Origin: Phycisphaeraceae bacterium
GTDB taxonomy: Bacteria > Planctomycetota > Phycisphaerae > Phycisphaerales > UBA1924
Direction: 5' to 3'
Assembly: GCA_019636515.1 (NCBI GenBank)
Contig: JAHBXI010000003.1
Span: 62,001 to 126,000, forward strand
Length of the DNA stretch: 64,000 nt
The position numbers and the translations under genes are program-made. Under the pieces are notes generated by a model, which did no database searches, was not told the origin of the DNA, and saw only the letters and a program-made list of their open reading frames with translations. Of the stretch, positions 1 to 9,339 are shown in pieces (within the stretch, counting starts at the first letter, position 1; every line of letters starts with the position of its first letter).

Positions 1-689
1 GCGGGCACACCCATCGAGACCAGTTCGGACCAGACCGAGATCGCCCGGTGGCAGGACAGGTGCATGTTGGTGGGGTGCCGACGGCCGGTGGTGCTGGGGT
101 TGATCCTCTGGGAATCGGTGTGGCCGACGATATGGACTTCGTACCCGGAGGCGGAGGAAGACGTCAGGATTCCGGCCAGGGCGCGGAGGCTCTGCTTGGC
201 GGAGTCCTTCACAACGTCGGACCCCGAGTCGAACGTCAGGTCGGAGGCGAAGCGAAGGCGGCCCCGGTCGGCGTCGTAGATGATCAGGTCGGGGTACCGA
301 TCGGCCAGTTCACGAAGCATCAGGTCCGTCTCGGGGTCCAGGGCGGTGAACGAAGCGGTGTTGAGTTTTTCGCCCAGGGCCGCCAGGCGAGCCTGGGCCT
401 GGTCGAGCATCCCCGTGAGCGTGTTGACCTGGTTTCGAAGGTCCAGGGCCGCCTGCTGCTCACGGGCGAGTTGCTGACGCAGAAGTTCGGCGGCGGTGCG
501 GTACTCGTCGCGCTCCTGCTCGGCCCGCGTCAACGAGTCCTTCAGACTGCGGTTGTTCGCGTAAAGATTGTCCCAGTCGCCCTGGGTGACGCATCCACCC
601 AGGGGGAGGACGGCCGCCAGGAAGAGGCCGGCCCCCGCGCGACGGACGAGGCGCCAGATCCCGGTCGTGTTGCTCATCGTGTCCATCAT
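1..689 (-). CDS. OmpA-family peptidoglycan-binding lipoprotein, C-terminus cut by window edge
   Basis: The first 229 residues of an OmpA/Pal-type lipoprotein are present; the gene runs off the window start. Residues 1-33 are a lipoprotein signal ending in LGGC (Cys33), so the protein should be lipid-anchored in a membrane. Residues about 35-105 are rich in Glu, Arg, Gln and Ala and look like a coiled coil. From about residue 120 an OmpA-like domain begins, with a LTFDSGSDVV stretch and VGHTDS, the peptidoglycan-contact signature, followed by a RAISVWSEL helix. The start at 689 has GGAG 7 bases upstream; 686 and 677 are alternative ATGs. The gene is divergent from the amidohydrolase. Family call is firm; the exact role in envelope anchoring is inferred. 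Confidence 0.8.
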   Translation of the reverse strand, partial: MMDTMSNTTGIWRLVRRAGAGLFLAAVLPLGGCVTQGDWDNLYANNRSLKDSLTRAEQERDEYRTAAELLRQQLAREQQAALDLRNQVNTLTGMLDQAQARLAALGEKLNTASFTALDPETDLMLRELADRYPDLIIYDADRGRLRFASDLTFDSGSDVVKDSAKQSLRALAGILTSSSASGYEVHIVGHTDSQRINPSTTGRRHPTNMHLSCHRAISVWSELVSMGVP

Positions 690-854
690 CGCCAGTCTCC
701 ACAATCACCAGTCGTTGAGTTTCGATCCGACCAACCGAGCCCGCCGATCAGCGCCGTCCCGGCCGCGGCCGAGCAACGAGCATGAATCGCCTCACGGGCG
801 CGAATTCACAGCGTAGCACGGCCAACGTACTATCGGACCGACGATCCACGGCCC

Positions 855-2267
855 ATGAACCCGCCCGCGACAGTGCCCGAAGGCCTCAACAGCCCCGTTC
901 CCGGGGAGTCGGTTTGCCTCCGCGTGGCGGGCCTGGCCGATGCCTCGGGGTTCTCCGCGGTGCCCGGATCCATGCTCATCCGCGCGGACGGGCCGGGGAG
1001 GTTGGCGGTTCTGGCGGCCGGGAGCCAGACAGAGGTCGCCGGGCATCCCGAGTCGGCCAAGGCCCGGGTTCTTGACCTGGGGAGATCGGTGGTTCTCCCG
1101 GCCCTGGTGAACGCCCATACCCATCTTGACCTCACGCACGTCGGCCCGCGTCCGTTCGATGTCGGCGCGGGCTTTGTCGGGTGGGTGGACATGGTTCGCC
1201 GAGAGCGGCTTGCCGACGCCGACGCCATCGGTCGATCGGTACGGGCCGGGGTCGCGTTGGGACGAGAGGGCGGCGTGGCGGCGGTAGGGGACATCGCGGG
1301 GTGCCCGTCCAGCGGTCCACAGGCCGCGGGGGCGATGGAACTCGCCCAGTCCGGCATGAGAGGCGTTTCGTTTGTGGAGTTCTTCGGGATCGGGCGTGGC
1401 CGGGAGCGAGGATTGCCGGGAGCCATCCGGGCGATCGAGGCGGCAAGTGGGCGTGTGTCCGCCGAGGCGGAAGAGCCGGGCGTGAGGCTCGGGCTTCAGC
1501 CGCACGCACCAAGCACCGTGTCGCTCCGTGTGTACGAGAGCGCGCTGGCGGTTCGTGGGCTGGCGCTCTCGACGCACCTGGCGGAGACGCCCGAGGAGCA
1601 CGAGTTCATCGCGACCGGGCGCGGCCCGCAGAGGGATCTTCTCGAGCGCATCGGGGCGTGGGATGACGTGATCCTGGAGGAAGTGGGCAAGGGCCTGACC
1701 CCGGTCATGCATGTGGCGGGCGTGCTCGCGGGCGCGAAGGGCCGAGATCGCCGCGAGTCGATCATGCTCGTCCACGTCAACGACTGCGGCGATGAAGACC
1801 TGGAGACGCTCGCGTCGGTTCGCCGGTCTGGCGTGAACCTATTTGTGGTTTACTGCCCGCGAGCCTCGGCGTACTTCCGCGCGGCCGATACGTTCGGGCC
1901 GCACCGCTACAAGGAAATGCTCGCCCGGGGCATCCCGGTGGCCCTGGGGACCGACTCGGTGATCAACCTCTCCATGGAAGACCTTGCCCAGGGCCTTTCA
2001 ACCTGGGGAGAGATGCGGCTGTTGTATCACCGTGACGGGGTGGATCCGGCCGTGCTGCTCGCCATGTCCACCACGATGGGAGCGTCGGCGCTTGGTTTTT
2101 CGCCGGAGGCTTTTCTCTTCACCCGGACGGGGCCGATCGCGGGCCTGATCGCGGTTGAAACGGGAGAATTGCGACCCGATGACGATCCGATCCGTGTGGG
2201 GCTGACAAGCGGCAAACCCGCCAGATTCTTGTTCAACAACAACGAATCCTGTCTGGCAGAAACCTAG
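855..2267 (+). CDS. amidohydrolase family protein (nucleoside/aminofutalosine deaminase-like)
   Basis: This 470-residue protein belongs to the metal-dependent amidohydrolase superfamily. The metal site is visible as NAHTHLD (His88, His90), STHLAE in the middle, a later VHVND and the GTDS aspartate near residue 370. The overall pattern is that of the MtaD/TrzA/aminodeoxyfutalosine deaminase branch, which hydrolyses amino groups from purine-like rings. Substrate cannot be read from sequence; a role in futalosine-route menaquinone synthesis or purine salvage is only a possibility, and no other such gene is adjacent. It is divergent from the OmpA lipoprotein and precedes the cytochrome c assembly genes by 92 bases. 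The ribosome site is weak. Confidence 0.75.
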   Translation: MNPPATVPEGLNSPVPGESVCLRVAGLADASGFSAVPGSMLIRADGPGRLAVLAAGSQTEVAGHPESAKARVLDLGRSVVLPALVNAHTHLDLTHVGPRPFDVGAGFVGWVDMVRRERLADADAIGRSVRAGVALGREGGVAAVGDIAGCPSSGPQAAGAMELAQSGMRGVSFVEFFGIGRGRERGLPGAIRAIEAASGRVSAEAEEPGVRLGLQPHAPSTVSLRVYESALAVRGLALSTHLAETPEEHEFIATGRGPQRDLLERIGAWDDVILEEVGKGLTPVMHVAGVLAGAKGRDRRESIMLVHVNDCGDEDLETLASVRRSGVNLFVVYCPRASAYFRAADTFGPHRYKEMLARGIPVALGTDSVINLSMEDLAQGLSTWGEMRLLYHRDGVDPAVLLAMSTTMGASALGFSPEAFLFTRTGPIAGLIAVETGELRPDDDPIRVGLTSGKPARFLFNNNESCLAET

Positions 2268-2359
2268 AATCGGCGTGGATTGCGGGGCATGGGCCATGAA
2301 TGTGTGCGTCGATCGGCCATCGGCGATGTATTGCGGGTATCCGTTTTCGGTGAGGAACG

Positions 2360-4951
2360 ATGAGCGCCAAATGGCTCCGGAGTCAGGCATGGGATGACCA
2401 GCACATCCCCAAGGGGCTGTGGCCGGTCAAGTTTCTGCTCCGGGCGTTCAGTTCGATATGGCTTGCGGTGATCTGGCTTTCGCTGGTGATCGTGTACGCG
2501 ACGCTGGCGAGTGTGCCGATCGGCATGGTCGCGCAGTTGCCGACCTGGCTGCTGATCGGGGGGATCGCGGTCGGCCTTTTCTGTGTGGTGGGGATCCTCC
2601 CGGCGTGGATGGCGTGGCGGGCGATCGGTCCCGGTCGCGGGGCGTTGCGATTTGTAACGCTGGTGGGCGTGCTGATCGGCGGCGGGCTTGGCGCGTGGTG
2701 GCTGTGGGCGCACACGCTCTGGCCCGTGATCCGGCACGATCCGGCGACGGGTCGCGGGATCATGTTCTTCGCCGATTTTTGCTCGCGTTACCGATCGACC
2801 ACGCTCCGTCGCCTGCCGGGCGTTGAGATGACGGAACTGGAGTTTTACGCGTGGTGGCCGCTGCGGGTGATCCTGCTGGCGTTCGTGATGAACATGGTGT
2901 TCGCGACGGTGCGCCGGATCGAGTTCATCTTCAAGAACCTGGGCGTGCTCACGGTGCATACGGGGATCGTCGTGATCACGCTCGGCAGCATCTACTACGG
3001 GTCCCTCAAGCGGGAGGGCGACACACTGCTCCTGGCGGGTCAGCCGGATCCGCGGGGGATCCCCGTCCCCGGCCCGGCTCAGGACCGTTTCTACGACGGG
3101 ACTCTCCTGTCGTTGTATGTCGGCCAGCAACTGGGGTACGAGGAACGTCCGCTGCGGGGCATCCCGAGGTACAACGACTACAACCTCGCGGCGTTCACGG
3201 GTGAATCGGCCTTCGAGATCGGCCGGCGTGAAATGCCCTGGCAGACTCCCGACGACCCACGAGGGCTGACGCGGCGGCTTGACATTCCCGTGGATCCGAC
3301 GACGGCGAACATCGTGGATCTCGATCTGTCGTTCCGGGTGGTCGGTTACGCGTCGTACGCGGAAGAAGTTCGTGACTGGAGGCGGGCCGATCCTCCCGCC
3401 CTGGACCAGGCGGCCAACCCGCTTCGGGCGCTTTTTCTGATGAGCGAACTCCCCGACGAGCGGGGCGAGGTCTCGGAGCGGCCCGCGTACTCGTTCCTGC
3501 TTCTGCCGCGTTCCCCGGGGAGTCGGCTGTCCGAACTGGCGGGGATGCTCGCCGTTGAGTACACGGTGAACATGCCTGATCGAAGGTGGCAAGACCTCAC
3601 CGAGAGGCTTGCTCCGGGGGTGCTGCACGCGCTCTCGATCGAAGCGCCGGGTTCCGACGGACGGGTCATCCTGCCGGTCGATCCGTCTCGGCTGCCCGCG
3701 CGGGCCTCGGTCGGTGATTACACGATTGACGTGCTTGAGGTACTCCGCCAGCCGCCCCTGCCCATCGTGACCGAGGGGTACCGCGGGGCGACGACGAGCG
3801 TCGCCGTCGTCCGCGTCACCAGGTCGGGCGACGGCTCCCCGACTCGCTTCACGCGGTACGTCCACCACCGGTTTCCAGAGATCGACCAGGACTTGCACGA
3901 TGCGGGGGACGGGGCGATGCCCCGGCGCACCGCGCCCGATCCCAACCTGCGCCTGGGGTACATCGACGCGAGCGTGATCCAGATTTACATGGACGAGCGG
4001 GCGGGAGCGGATGGCCGGCCCTCGATACGCGCCCTGGTGCGAGCGCCCGGGGGTGAGCCGCGGGTTCTCGATGGCCTTGCGCCCGGCGGGATGATCGACC
4101 AGTTCGTGCCCAAGTTGTCGATCGCGCTTGGTCCTTCGTGGGAGCACGCCGAGCCGGCCGACCGGCCCGCCCCCGTCCCCGAGGCCCGGCGTGACCGCTC
4201 GATGGTGGGCACGCACGACAAGTCGCTTCTGGCGGTCGAGGTGTCGTCCTCGAAGGTCATCGAGCGTTCCGGTGAGCCGTGGCGTCGCGTGGTGTGGCTG
4301 CCGTTCACCAAGTACATGGGCGTGGGAATGGGGACCGAGCGGGACGTGTTCCTGCCCGATGGGCGGATGGTGCGGCTGGCGTTTGGTCGTCGGCAGCACG
4401 CCCTGCCGGGGTTCCGCGTCCGGCTGATCGATTTTCAGATGATCGCGTACGACCATCGAGGCGCGCCGCGTGATTACCAGTCTGTCTTGCGTGTCGAGCC
4501 GTGGGGCGGCTCGGGCGTCGAGGAGTTTGAGCACGTGACCAAACTCAACGCCCCGCTGACCGCGCCGTTTCACTGGTCGGAGCACAAGCCCTGGGCGGCG
4601 AACCTCTCGGGCCGGTTGCTCAGCGGGCTTGATCCCAACCAGTTCAAATTCAGCCAGGCGGGGTGGGACCAGACGGGATGGTCTCGCACGCAGCAGCAGG
4701 CCGACGCGGGGATCATCCCGCGGCCCTACGCCACGTTCACCATCCTGGGAGTGGGGAACAACCCGGGGATCCACATCATCGCGTTGGGAGGGGTGATGAT
4801 GGGCGTGGGCATTCCCTGGGCGTTCTACGTCAAGCCGTACCTGGTGCGGCGCGAGAAGCGGATGATCCGCGAGCGGCTGGGGTTGCACGCGGGGCCGGGT
4901 CGGCCAGCCCGGCAGGGGTCCGCGGCGGATCCGGTGGCGTTCGGTTCCTGA
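2360..4951 (+). CDS. resB: ResB-like cytochrome c biogenesis protein, enlarged
   Basis: An 863-residue membrane protein resembling ResB/Ccs1, the partner of CcsA in system II cytochrome c maturation, which delivers haem to apocytochromes on the outer face of the membrane. Hydrophobic segments lie near residues 34-55, 63-83, 95-119, 168-185 and 195-218, then about 570 mostly soluble residues, then a last pair near 790-830. That is much longer than a standard ResB. The start has AGGA close upstream. The next gene, a CcsA, begins 12 bases after the stop, so the two should be cotranscribed. The assignment rests on topology, the partner gene and an N-terminal segment typical of planctomycete ResB proteins; individual haem-ligand residues were not resolved. 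Confidence 0.75.
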   Translation: MSAKWLRSQAWDDQHIPKGLWPVKFLLRAFSSIWLAVIWLSLVIVYATLASVPIGMVAQLPTWLLIGGIAVGLFCVVGILPAWMAWRAIGPGRGALRFVTLVGVLIGGGLGAWWLWAHTLWPVIRHDPATGRGIMFFADFCSRYRSTTLRRLPGVEMTELEFYAWWPLRVILLAFVMNMVFATVRRIEFIFKNLGVLTVHTGIVVITLGSIYYGSLKREGDTLLLAGQPDPRGIPVPGPAQDRFYDGTLLSLYVGQQLGYEERPLRGIPRYNDYNLAAFTGESAFEIGRREMPWQTPDDPRGLTRRLDIPVDPTTANIVDLDLSFRVVGYASYAEEVRDWRRADPPALDQAANPLRALFLMSELPDERGEVSERPAYSFLLLPRSPGSRLSELAGMLAVEYTVNMPDRRWQDLTERLAPGVLHALSIEAPGSDGRVILPVDPSRLPARASVGDYTIDVLEVLRQPPLPIVTEGYRGATTSVAVVRVTRSGDGSPTRFTRYVHHRFPEIDQDLHDAGDGAMPRRTAPDPNLRLGYIDASVIQIYMDERAGADGRPSIRALVRAPGGEPRVLDGLAPGGMIDQFVPKLSIALGPSWEHAEPADRPAPVPEARRDRSMVGTHDKSLLAVEVSSSKVIERSGEPWRRVVWLPFTKYMGVGMGTERDVFLPDGRMVRLAFGRRQHALPGFRVRLIDFQMIAYDHRGAPRDYQSVLRVEPWGGSGVEEFEHVTKLNAPLTAPFHWSEHKPWAANLSGRLLSGLDPNQFKFSQAGWDQTGWSRTQQQADAGIIPRPYATFTILGVGNNPGIHIIALGGVMMGVGIPWAFYVKPYLVRREKRMIRERLGLHAGPGRPARQGSAADPVAFGS

Positions 4952-4963
4952 TGAGGTGTCACG

Positions 4964-6853
4964 ATGACCAAGCACATGTTCCAGGTCGCAAGGTGGTGGG
5001 GCGCGGGACGCGTGGCGTCGTCGGTCAGGGTGTTGGAACGGCGGGCGGCGGCATCGTTCGTGGCGGCCGTGGCGGCGCTGGGGGCCGCGAGCGCCGCGGC
5101 GGTCGGCCAGGGCGCCCCGGCCGGAAACGAACACCCGCGCTCGGAGATGGTCACCAGGTCGGACGGTCCCTCCGACATCGCGTTCCCGTTCGGGCCGATG
5201 ATCGCCGAGGGTGCTTCCCCGACACCCGAGCACAAAGCCCGCTTTGCGGCCGAGGTCGACCTGACGCCGCTGCTGGACGTGGCCGTACACCACCAGGGAA
5301 GGGTGAAGATCCTGGACACGCTCGCGGGCGAGACGGTTCGCCGCGTGACGGGCCGACGGCACTACGAGGACATCATCCCGCTCGACGCGTCGGCCGCGTC
5401 GCGGAGAGTGGTGAAGCATCCGACGCTGTTCACGCTCATCGACCTGATCATCGATCCCAGGTACTACTTCGACAAGCCGCTGGTTGGCGTGGAGTACCTG
5501 CCACTGCGCCGGCTGATCATTGAAGGAGCGTTCCCCGGAGATGCCCGGGATGCCCACCAGCGGCGGGACTGGTGGCTGCGGGTCGGCCGCGTGACGCCCA
5601 GGATGGTGCAGGACCACGTGCCGTTGATCGCCGAGCGGCACGCGTTCGAGCCCGCGTACAACCGGGCGTTGTCGGACCTTGACCACGCGATCACGCTCTG
5701 GGTCTCGTCGGCATCGAACATGATGCTCGTGGCCCCGGCCTCGACCGATGCCCCGTGGAAGCACGTCTCGTCGCTGGCGATGGAGCACCCGGCTCGGCGA
5801 GCCGCGATGGAACTCGGGGCGGCGTGGAGGGCCCAGGACGCCGCGGGGGTGAACGCGGCAGCGGCCCGCCTGGCCGAGGAACTCCCCCGGATCAACGCCT
5901 CGGTGTATCCCGCGGCCCGCCGTGAACTGGAACGGGCGTACAACGCATCGCGGCCGTTCGAGTTGGGGTACTGGGCGTACCTGCTGGCGACGCTTTTTCT
6001 CTTGCTGTCGTTTGGAACGGGTCGTCCGTGGCTTGGGTGGGCGGGCCTGGTCGCGCTGGCCGGAGCGGTCGGGCTGCACGGGTTTGGCTTTGTGTCCCGA
6101 TGCCTGATCGCCGAACGGTTCGCGATCCAGAACCAGTTCGAGTCGATGACGGGGATCAGCCTCTTCGCGGCGATTGTCGGACTGACGCTCATGCTGGTTC
6201 GCCGGCAGTGGATCTTCGGTGCGGCGGCGGCGGGGGTGGGGTTCCTGGTCCTGGTGACGGCGTCGACCACGGGGATCCCCGGTGTCAGGATCGAGCGTGA
6301 GGCGGCGATCCTCAATACCAGCGTGCTGCTCAAGTACCACGTCACGACGGTGCTGGTGTCGTACGGGCTGATCTCGCTGGGGTTCATCATCAGTCTTTTC
6401 TACCTGGGCACGTACTACCTGGCTCCTCGAACCGGGGGGGCGGTGTCGGGGGCGGGGGGGGGCTTTGTACCGTCGGCGCCCGCGGTCGCGGCGGTGGCGG
6501 TCGGGATCGACCGCGACGAGGCGCCGCGCGTCGGGCGAGAGCGCGTGCTGGCCGACCTTGACCGGGCGCACATGATCGTCCTGCAGATCGCTTTCTGGAC
6601 CCTGGGCGTGGGGATCCTGCTCGGGGCGTGGTGGGCGGACCACTCGTGGGGGCGGTGGTGGGCCTTTGATCCCAAGGAGACATGGGCCCTGGCCACGTGG
6701 ATTATCTACCTCATCGTCATTCACCTGAGGTTCGCGCAGACGACCGACAAGGCGATCAAGACCGCGTGGCTGAGCATCCTGGGCTTTGTCGTGATGATCT
6801 GGACCTACTTTGGCGTCAACCTGCTGCTGCCTGGTCTTCACGCCTATGCGTGA
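4964..6853 (+). CDS. ccsA: CcsA/ResC-type cytochrome c haem-handling protein
   Basis: A 629-residue protein of the CcsA/CcmC haem-handling family, which exports and presents haem for attachment to c-type cytochromes. The tryptophan-rich signature WGRWWAFDPKETWAL sits near the C-terminus, preceded and followed by membrane helices, with a final PGLHAYA tail typical of the family. The first roughly 310 residues form an extra, largely soluble N-terminal region after a signal-like hydrophobic stretch; ordinary CcsA proteins lack it. The gene follows the ResB-like gene after 12 bases, matching the known ResB-CcsA pairing. The downstream DNA glycosylase starts 8 bases after this stop. Confidence 0.88.
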   Translation: MTKHMFQVARWWGAGRVASSVRVLERRAAASFVAAVAALGAASAAAVGQGAPAGNEHPRSEMVTRSDGPSDIAFPFGPMIAEGASPTPEHKARFAAEVDLTPLLDVAVHHQGRVKILDTLAGETVRRVTGRRHYEDIIPLDASAASRRVVKHPTLFTLIDLIIDPRYYFDKPLVGVEYLPLRRLIIEGAFPGDARDAHQRRDWWLRVGRVTPRMVQDHVPLIAERHAFEPAYNRALSDLDHAITLWVSSASNMMLVAPASTDAPWKHVSSLAMEHPARRAAMELGAAWRAQDAAGVNAAAARLAEELPRINASVYPAARRELERAYNASRPFELGYWAYLLATLFLLLSFGTGRPWLGWAGLVALAGAVGLHGFGFVSRCLIAERFAIQNQFESMTGISLFAAIVGLTLMLVRRQWIFGAAAAGVGFLVLVTASTTGIPGVRIEREAAILNTSVLLKYHVTTVLVSYGLISLGFIISLFYLGTYYLAPRTGGAVSGAGGGFVPSAPAVAAVAVGIDRDEAPRVGRERVLADLDRAHMIVLQIAFWTLGVGILLGAWWADHSWGRWWAFDPKETWALATWIIYLIVIHLRFAQTTDKAIKTAWLSILGFVVMIWTYFGVNLLLPGLHAYA

Positions 6854-6861
6854 GGGCTTCG

Positions 6862-7515
6862 ATGGCGTCGGGTGAATCACGGGAGTATGACGTGCGGGCC
6901 GACCGGGGTTTTTTCGCAAAGGATCCGGCCCGCCTGGCGCGGGACCTCCTGGGCATGGTTCTGGTCCGCGTGCTCGAGGACGGCGAAAGGCTCGCGGGGC
7001 TTGTGGTCGAGACCGAGGCCTACGGCGGCGCGGAGGACCTGGGATCGCACGCCCGCGGCGGACGGCGCACGCCCCGCAACGAGTCCATGTACGCGGCGCC
7101 GGGCACGGCTTACGTCTATTTCACATACGGGATGCATCACTGCATGAACCTCGTCGGCGGGAAGGTGGACGTCCCGTGCGCCGCGCTGATCCGGGCGATC
7201 GAGCCGTGCGAGGGGATCGACCGGATGCGCCTGCTTCGCGGGACGGCGTCGGGTGGTCGTCCGCGCCCCGTGACGGACCTGGGGAGCGGGCCTGGGAAAC
7301 TCTGCCGGGCACTGTCGATCGATCGTGCCCTTGATGGAACGGACATGGTGACTTCGGGTGTTCTCTACCTGGAGTACCCGGCCCGGCGGCAACGGGGCCG
7401 AGTCCGTCGGACGGCACGGATCGGGCTGGGTGATGCGGGCGCATGGACCCATAAGCCGCTGCGATGGTTTTTGTCAGGGAATCCCCACGTGAGCCGCGGG
7501 CGCCCGAGCGGGTGA
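6862..7515 (+). CDS. 3-methyladenine DNA glycosylase (AAG/MPG family)
   Basis: A 217-residue member of the AAG/MPG family, which excises alkylated purines such as 3-methyladenine and hypoxanthine and starts base excision repair. Family hallmarks include RDLLGM near the N-terminus, VVETEAYGG containing the candidate catalytic Glu, the SHA(R)GGRRTPRNESMY segment, and AYVYFTYGMHHCMN, the conserved hairpin that intercalates into DNA. Length matches bacterial members. I placed the start at 6862 because GAGGG lies 5 bases upstream and the homologous sequence begins just after it; an open frame continues further upstream inside ccsA but does not look coding. Confidence 0.88.
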   Translation: MASGESREYDVRADRGFFAKDPARLARDLLGMVLVRVLEDGERLAGLVVETEAYGGAEDLGSHARGGRRTPRNESMYAAPGTAYVYFTYGMHHCMNLVGGKVDVPCAALIRAIEPCEGIDRMRLLRGTASGGRPRPVTDLGSGPGKLCRALSIDRALDGTDMVTSGVLYLEYPARRQRGRVRRTARIGLGDAGAWTHKPLRWFLSGNPHVSRGRPSG

Positions 7516-7601
7516 TGCCGATGGATTTGATCGACGGTCTTGGCCGCGGCCCGGAGCGCGATCTAGGATGTACGTGCCAGCCCTGGAGGGGGAAGGGCTC
7601 G

Positions 7602-8021
7602 ATGGCCGAACCACCGGAGTTTTTCAACGTGTCCGATCAGGTTCAGATCGACTGGGAAAGCATCAAGTCGAAGTACGGGTCCATCACCCCGGACGCCTTT
7701 GAGTTTGTCCGCCAGGGCCTCTCGCACACCGTTCAGACGATCCACGGGGACGTCTGCGGCGACGACGAGACCCGAAACGTGACCGGTCAGCAGTTGTGCC
7801 TGGGGCTTCGGGAGTACGCCATCAAGCAGTACGGGCTGCTCGCCCGCACCGTGCTCGAGCGCTGGGGGATCACGCGAACCGACGATTTCGGACGAATCGT
7901 TTTCGCGATGGTCGAGATCGGCCTCATGCGCAAGACCGAGGACGATCGCATGGAGGACTTCCGCGGGGTCTACGACTTCGAGGAGGCCTTCGCGCGGCTT
8001 GACGGGGCGGTCATCCCCTGA
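7602..8021 (+). CDS. Minf_1886 family conserved protein
   Basis: A 139-residue soluble protein of the Minf_1886 family, found in Planctomycetota, Verrucomicrobia and relatives and of unknown function. The N-terminal part contains DAFEFVRQGLSHT, the centre VTGQQLCLGLREYAIKQYG, and the end RIVFAMVEIGLMRKTEDDR followed by YDFEEAF, all matching my memory of the family. The start at 7602 follows a strong purine-rich site (GGAGGGGGAAGGG). It is convergent with the DMT transporter gene. No function can be assigned; its value is mainly as a lineage marker. Confidence 0.85.
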   Translation: MAEPPEFFNVSDQVQIDWESIKSKYGSITPDAFEFVRQGLSHTVQTIHGDVCGDDETRNVTGQQLCLGLREYAIKQYGLLARTVLERWGITRTDDFGRIVFAMVEIGLMRKTEDDRMEDFRGVYDFEEAFARLDGAVIP

Positions 8022-8101
8022 ATGCCGGTGACGGTTTCCTCGGTTGGGCGGTTGCTCAGATTTCCCGCGGCATGGTTCACGGATCCCGGGTTACTCCCCG
8101 G

Positions 8102-9268
8102 TCAAGGCATGCCTCCGGGTGTTGCCCGTCCGGAGGCATGGTCGCAATGCTCGCGCCCGCATGACGGGCAGGGTGAACTTCCGGCGATGGCGGTCAGGTC
8201 AAGCCCGCAGTACCCGCAGAGCACCGCGGCGTCGTCGAGTTCCTCGCCCGCATGGGGCTGGGCGGGCCGGGCAGCCTGGGCACGCACATCGGAGGGCGGA
8301 TCGGGCGCTTTGACCGGCCCGGCCTCGGTGGTCGGGGCGGCGGCGTGCTGGGCGCGGAGCATGACGACCGCTCCGGCGATGGCGACAGCCCCGCCGCACC
8401 ACTGAGCCGCGTTGAGGCGCTCCTGGAAGAGGAAGTAGGATCCGATCGAAACCGTGACGGGCTGGAGTTGGACAACCCCGGCGGAGACGGCCAGGCCCAG
8501 CCTCGCGATGCTCGCGAAGTAGAGCGTGTGTCCGAGCCCGATCCCGATGATGGCGGAGAGCATGAGCAGGAAGAACTCCCACGGCGGGAGCCTCCACGCG
8601 GTCGCTCCCGCGTCGTCGCCCAAGAGCAGCATGAGGGCGAGGATGGCGGCGGCGGTGTACTGGCTGACGGCGGCGAAGGCCGTGAAGGGGTGGAACCCCT
8701 GCATCCACTTGCGCACGCTCAGCCCGTACGCGGCGTAGAAAAGCCCGGCGGTGATGGAGACGGCGATGCCGCCGGCGGTCCCCGACCCGAGCCCGCCGGG
8801 CTGCATGAGAAGCGTGGCGGCGGTTCCGGCCATGACCATGACCATGCCCCCCAGGAAACCGGCGGTGCGTATGACGCGGCGCTCGGCCTGGAAGAGCAGG
8901 GCCGCCCCGATGGTCAGGAAAATGATCTGGAGCCTCATGCTGAAGGTCATCAGGCCGGGCTCGACCATGTATGGAGCGATGGCAAACGCGACCTGCGCGA
9001 CGATGTTGAACAAACTTGGCACAAGAGCCGCTCGCCACAGGCCGGCGGGGAGGGAACTCCGCCAGAACCCGTGAACCAGAACCGGCGCCCACAAAAGGGC
9101 TGAAACCCCGTACCGCCAGCCGTTGGCCGTCCAGGGATCGATCGGGTGCTCGCCGGTGGCAAAGTGTCGCAGAAAAAGCGGGATGCTCGTCCACCCGGCG
9201 AGCGTCAGGAGGATCATGACGACGCCCGCGGAGCGAGACGGGGCGTTGGAATGGGTGGTGGAGGACAC
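8102..9268 (-). CDS. DMT/EamA transporter with C-terminal zinc-ribbon-like tail
   Basis: About 388 residues. The first roughly 310 form ten hydrophobic segments of the drug/metabolite transporter (EamA) type, two repeated five-helix halves that usually export amino acids, nucleosides or other small metabolites. The tail is unusual: after an Ala/Pro linker comes LCGYCGLDLTAIAGSSPCPSC, two CxxC knuckles spaced as in a zinc ribbon. The same style of motif is widespread in planctomycete proteins. The start is uncertain: GTG at 9268 is used here because it leaves the neighbouring YkgJ-like gene intact; ATG at 9217 would begin right at the first helix, and neither has a good ribosome site. Substrate unknown. 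Confidence 0.75.
   Translation of the reverse strand: MSSTTHSNAPSRSAGVVMILLTLAGWTSIPLFLRHFATGEHPIDPWTANGWRYGVSALLWAPVLVHGFWRSSLPAGLWRAALVPSLFNIVAQVAFAIAPYMVEPGLMTFSMRLQIIFLTIGAALLFQAERRVIRTAGFLGGMVMVMAGTAATLLMQPGGLGSGTAGGIAVSITAGLFYAAYGLSVRKWMQGFHPFTAFAAVSQYTAAAILALMLLLGDDAGATAWRLPPWEFFLLMLSAIIGIGLGHTLYFASIARLGLAVSAGVVQLQPVTVSIGSYFLFQERLNAAQWCGGAVAIAGAVVMLRAQHAAAPTTEAGPVKAPDPPSDVRAQAARPAQPHAGEELDDAAVLCGYCGLDLTAIAGSSPCPSCGREHCDHASGRATPGGMP
8109..8139. other. 10-bp inverted repeat at a convergent gene end
   Basis: A perfect 10-bp inverted repeat (ATGCCTCCGG and its complement) with an 11-base loop lies within the last codons of the DMT transporter, just beyond the convergent Minf_1886 gene. 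No T-tract follows on either strand, so it is at most a weak candidate for a shared transcription end. Confidence 0.3.
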
Positions 9269-9339
9269 GGGGTGTTCCGCGTTCGATTGGCCCTGGAGCG
9301 CGGCGACTGTAGGAGGCCCGTCGCGGACACTGGAGCGAA

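Noticed and set aside
2264-6919. 1551-codon open frame on the minus strand opposite the ResB and CcsA genes
   Set aside because: Composition is Arg/Pro/His-rich without any domain, as expected from the antisense of GC-rich codons; the plus-strand genes carry clear family motifs.
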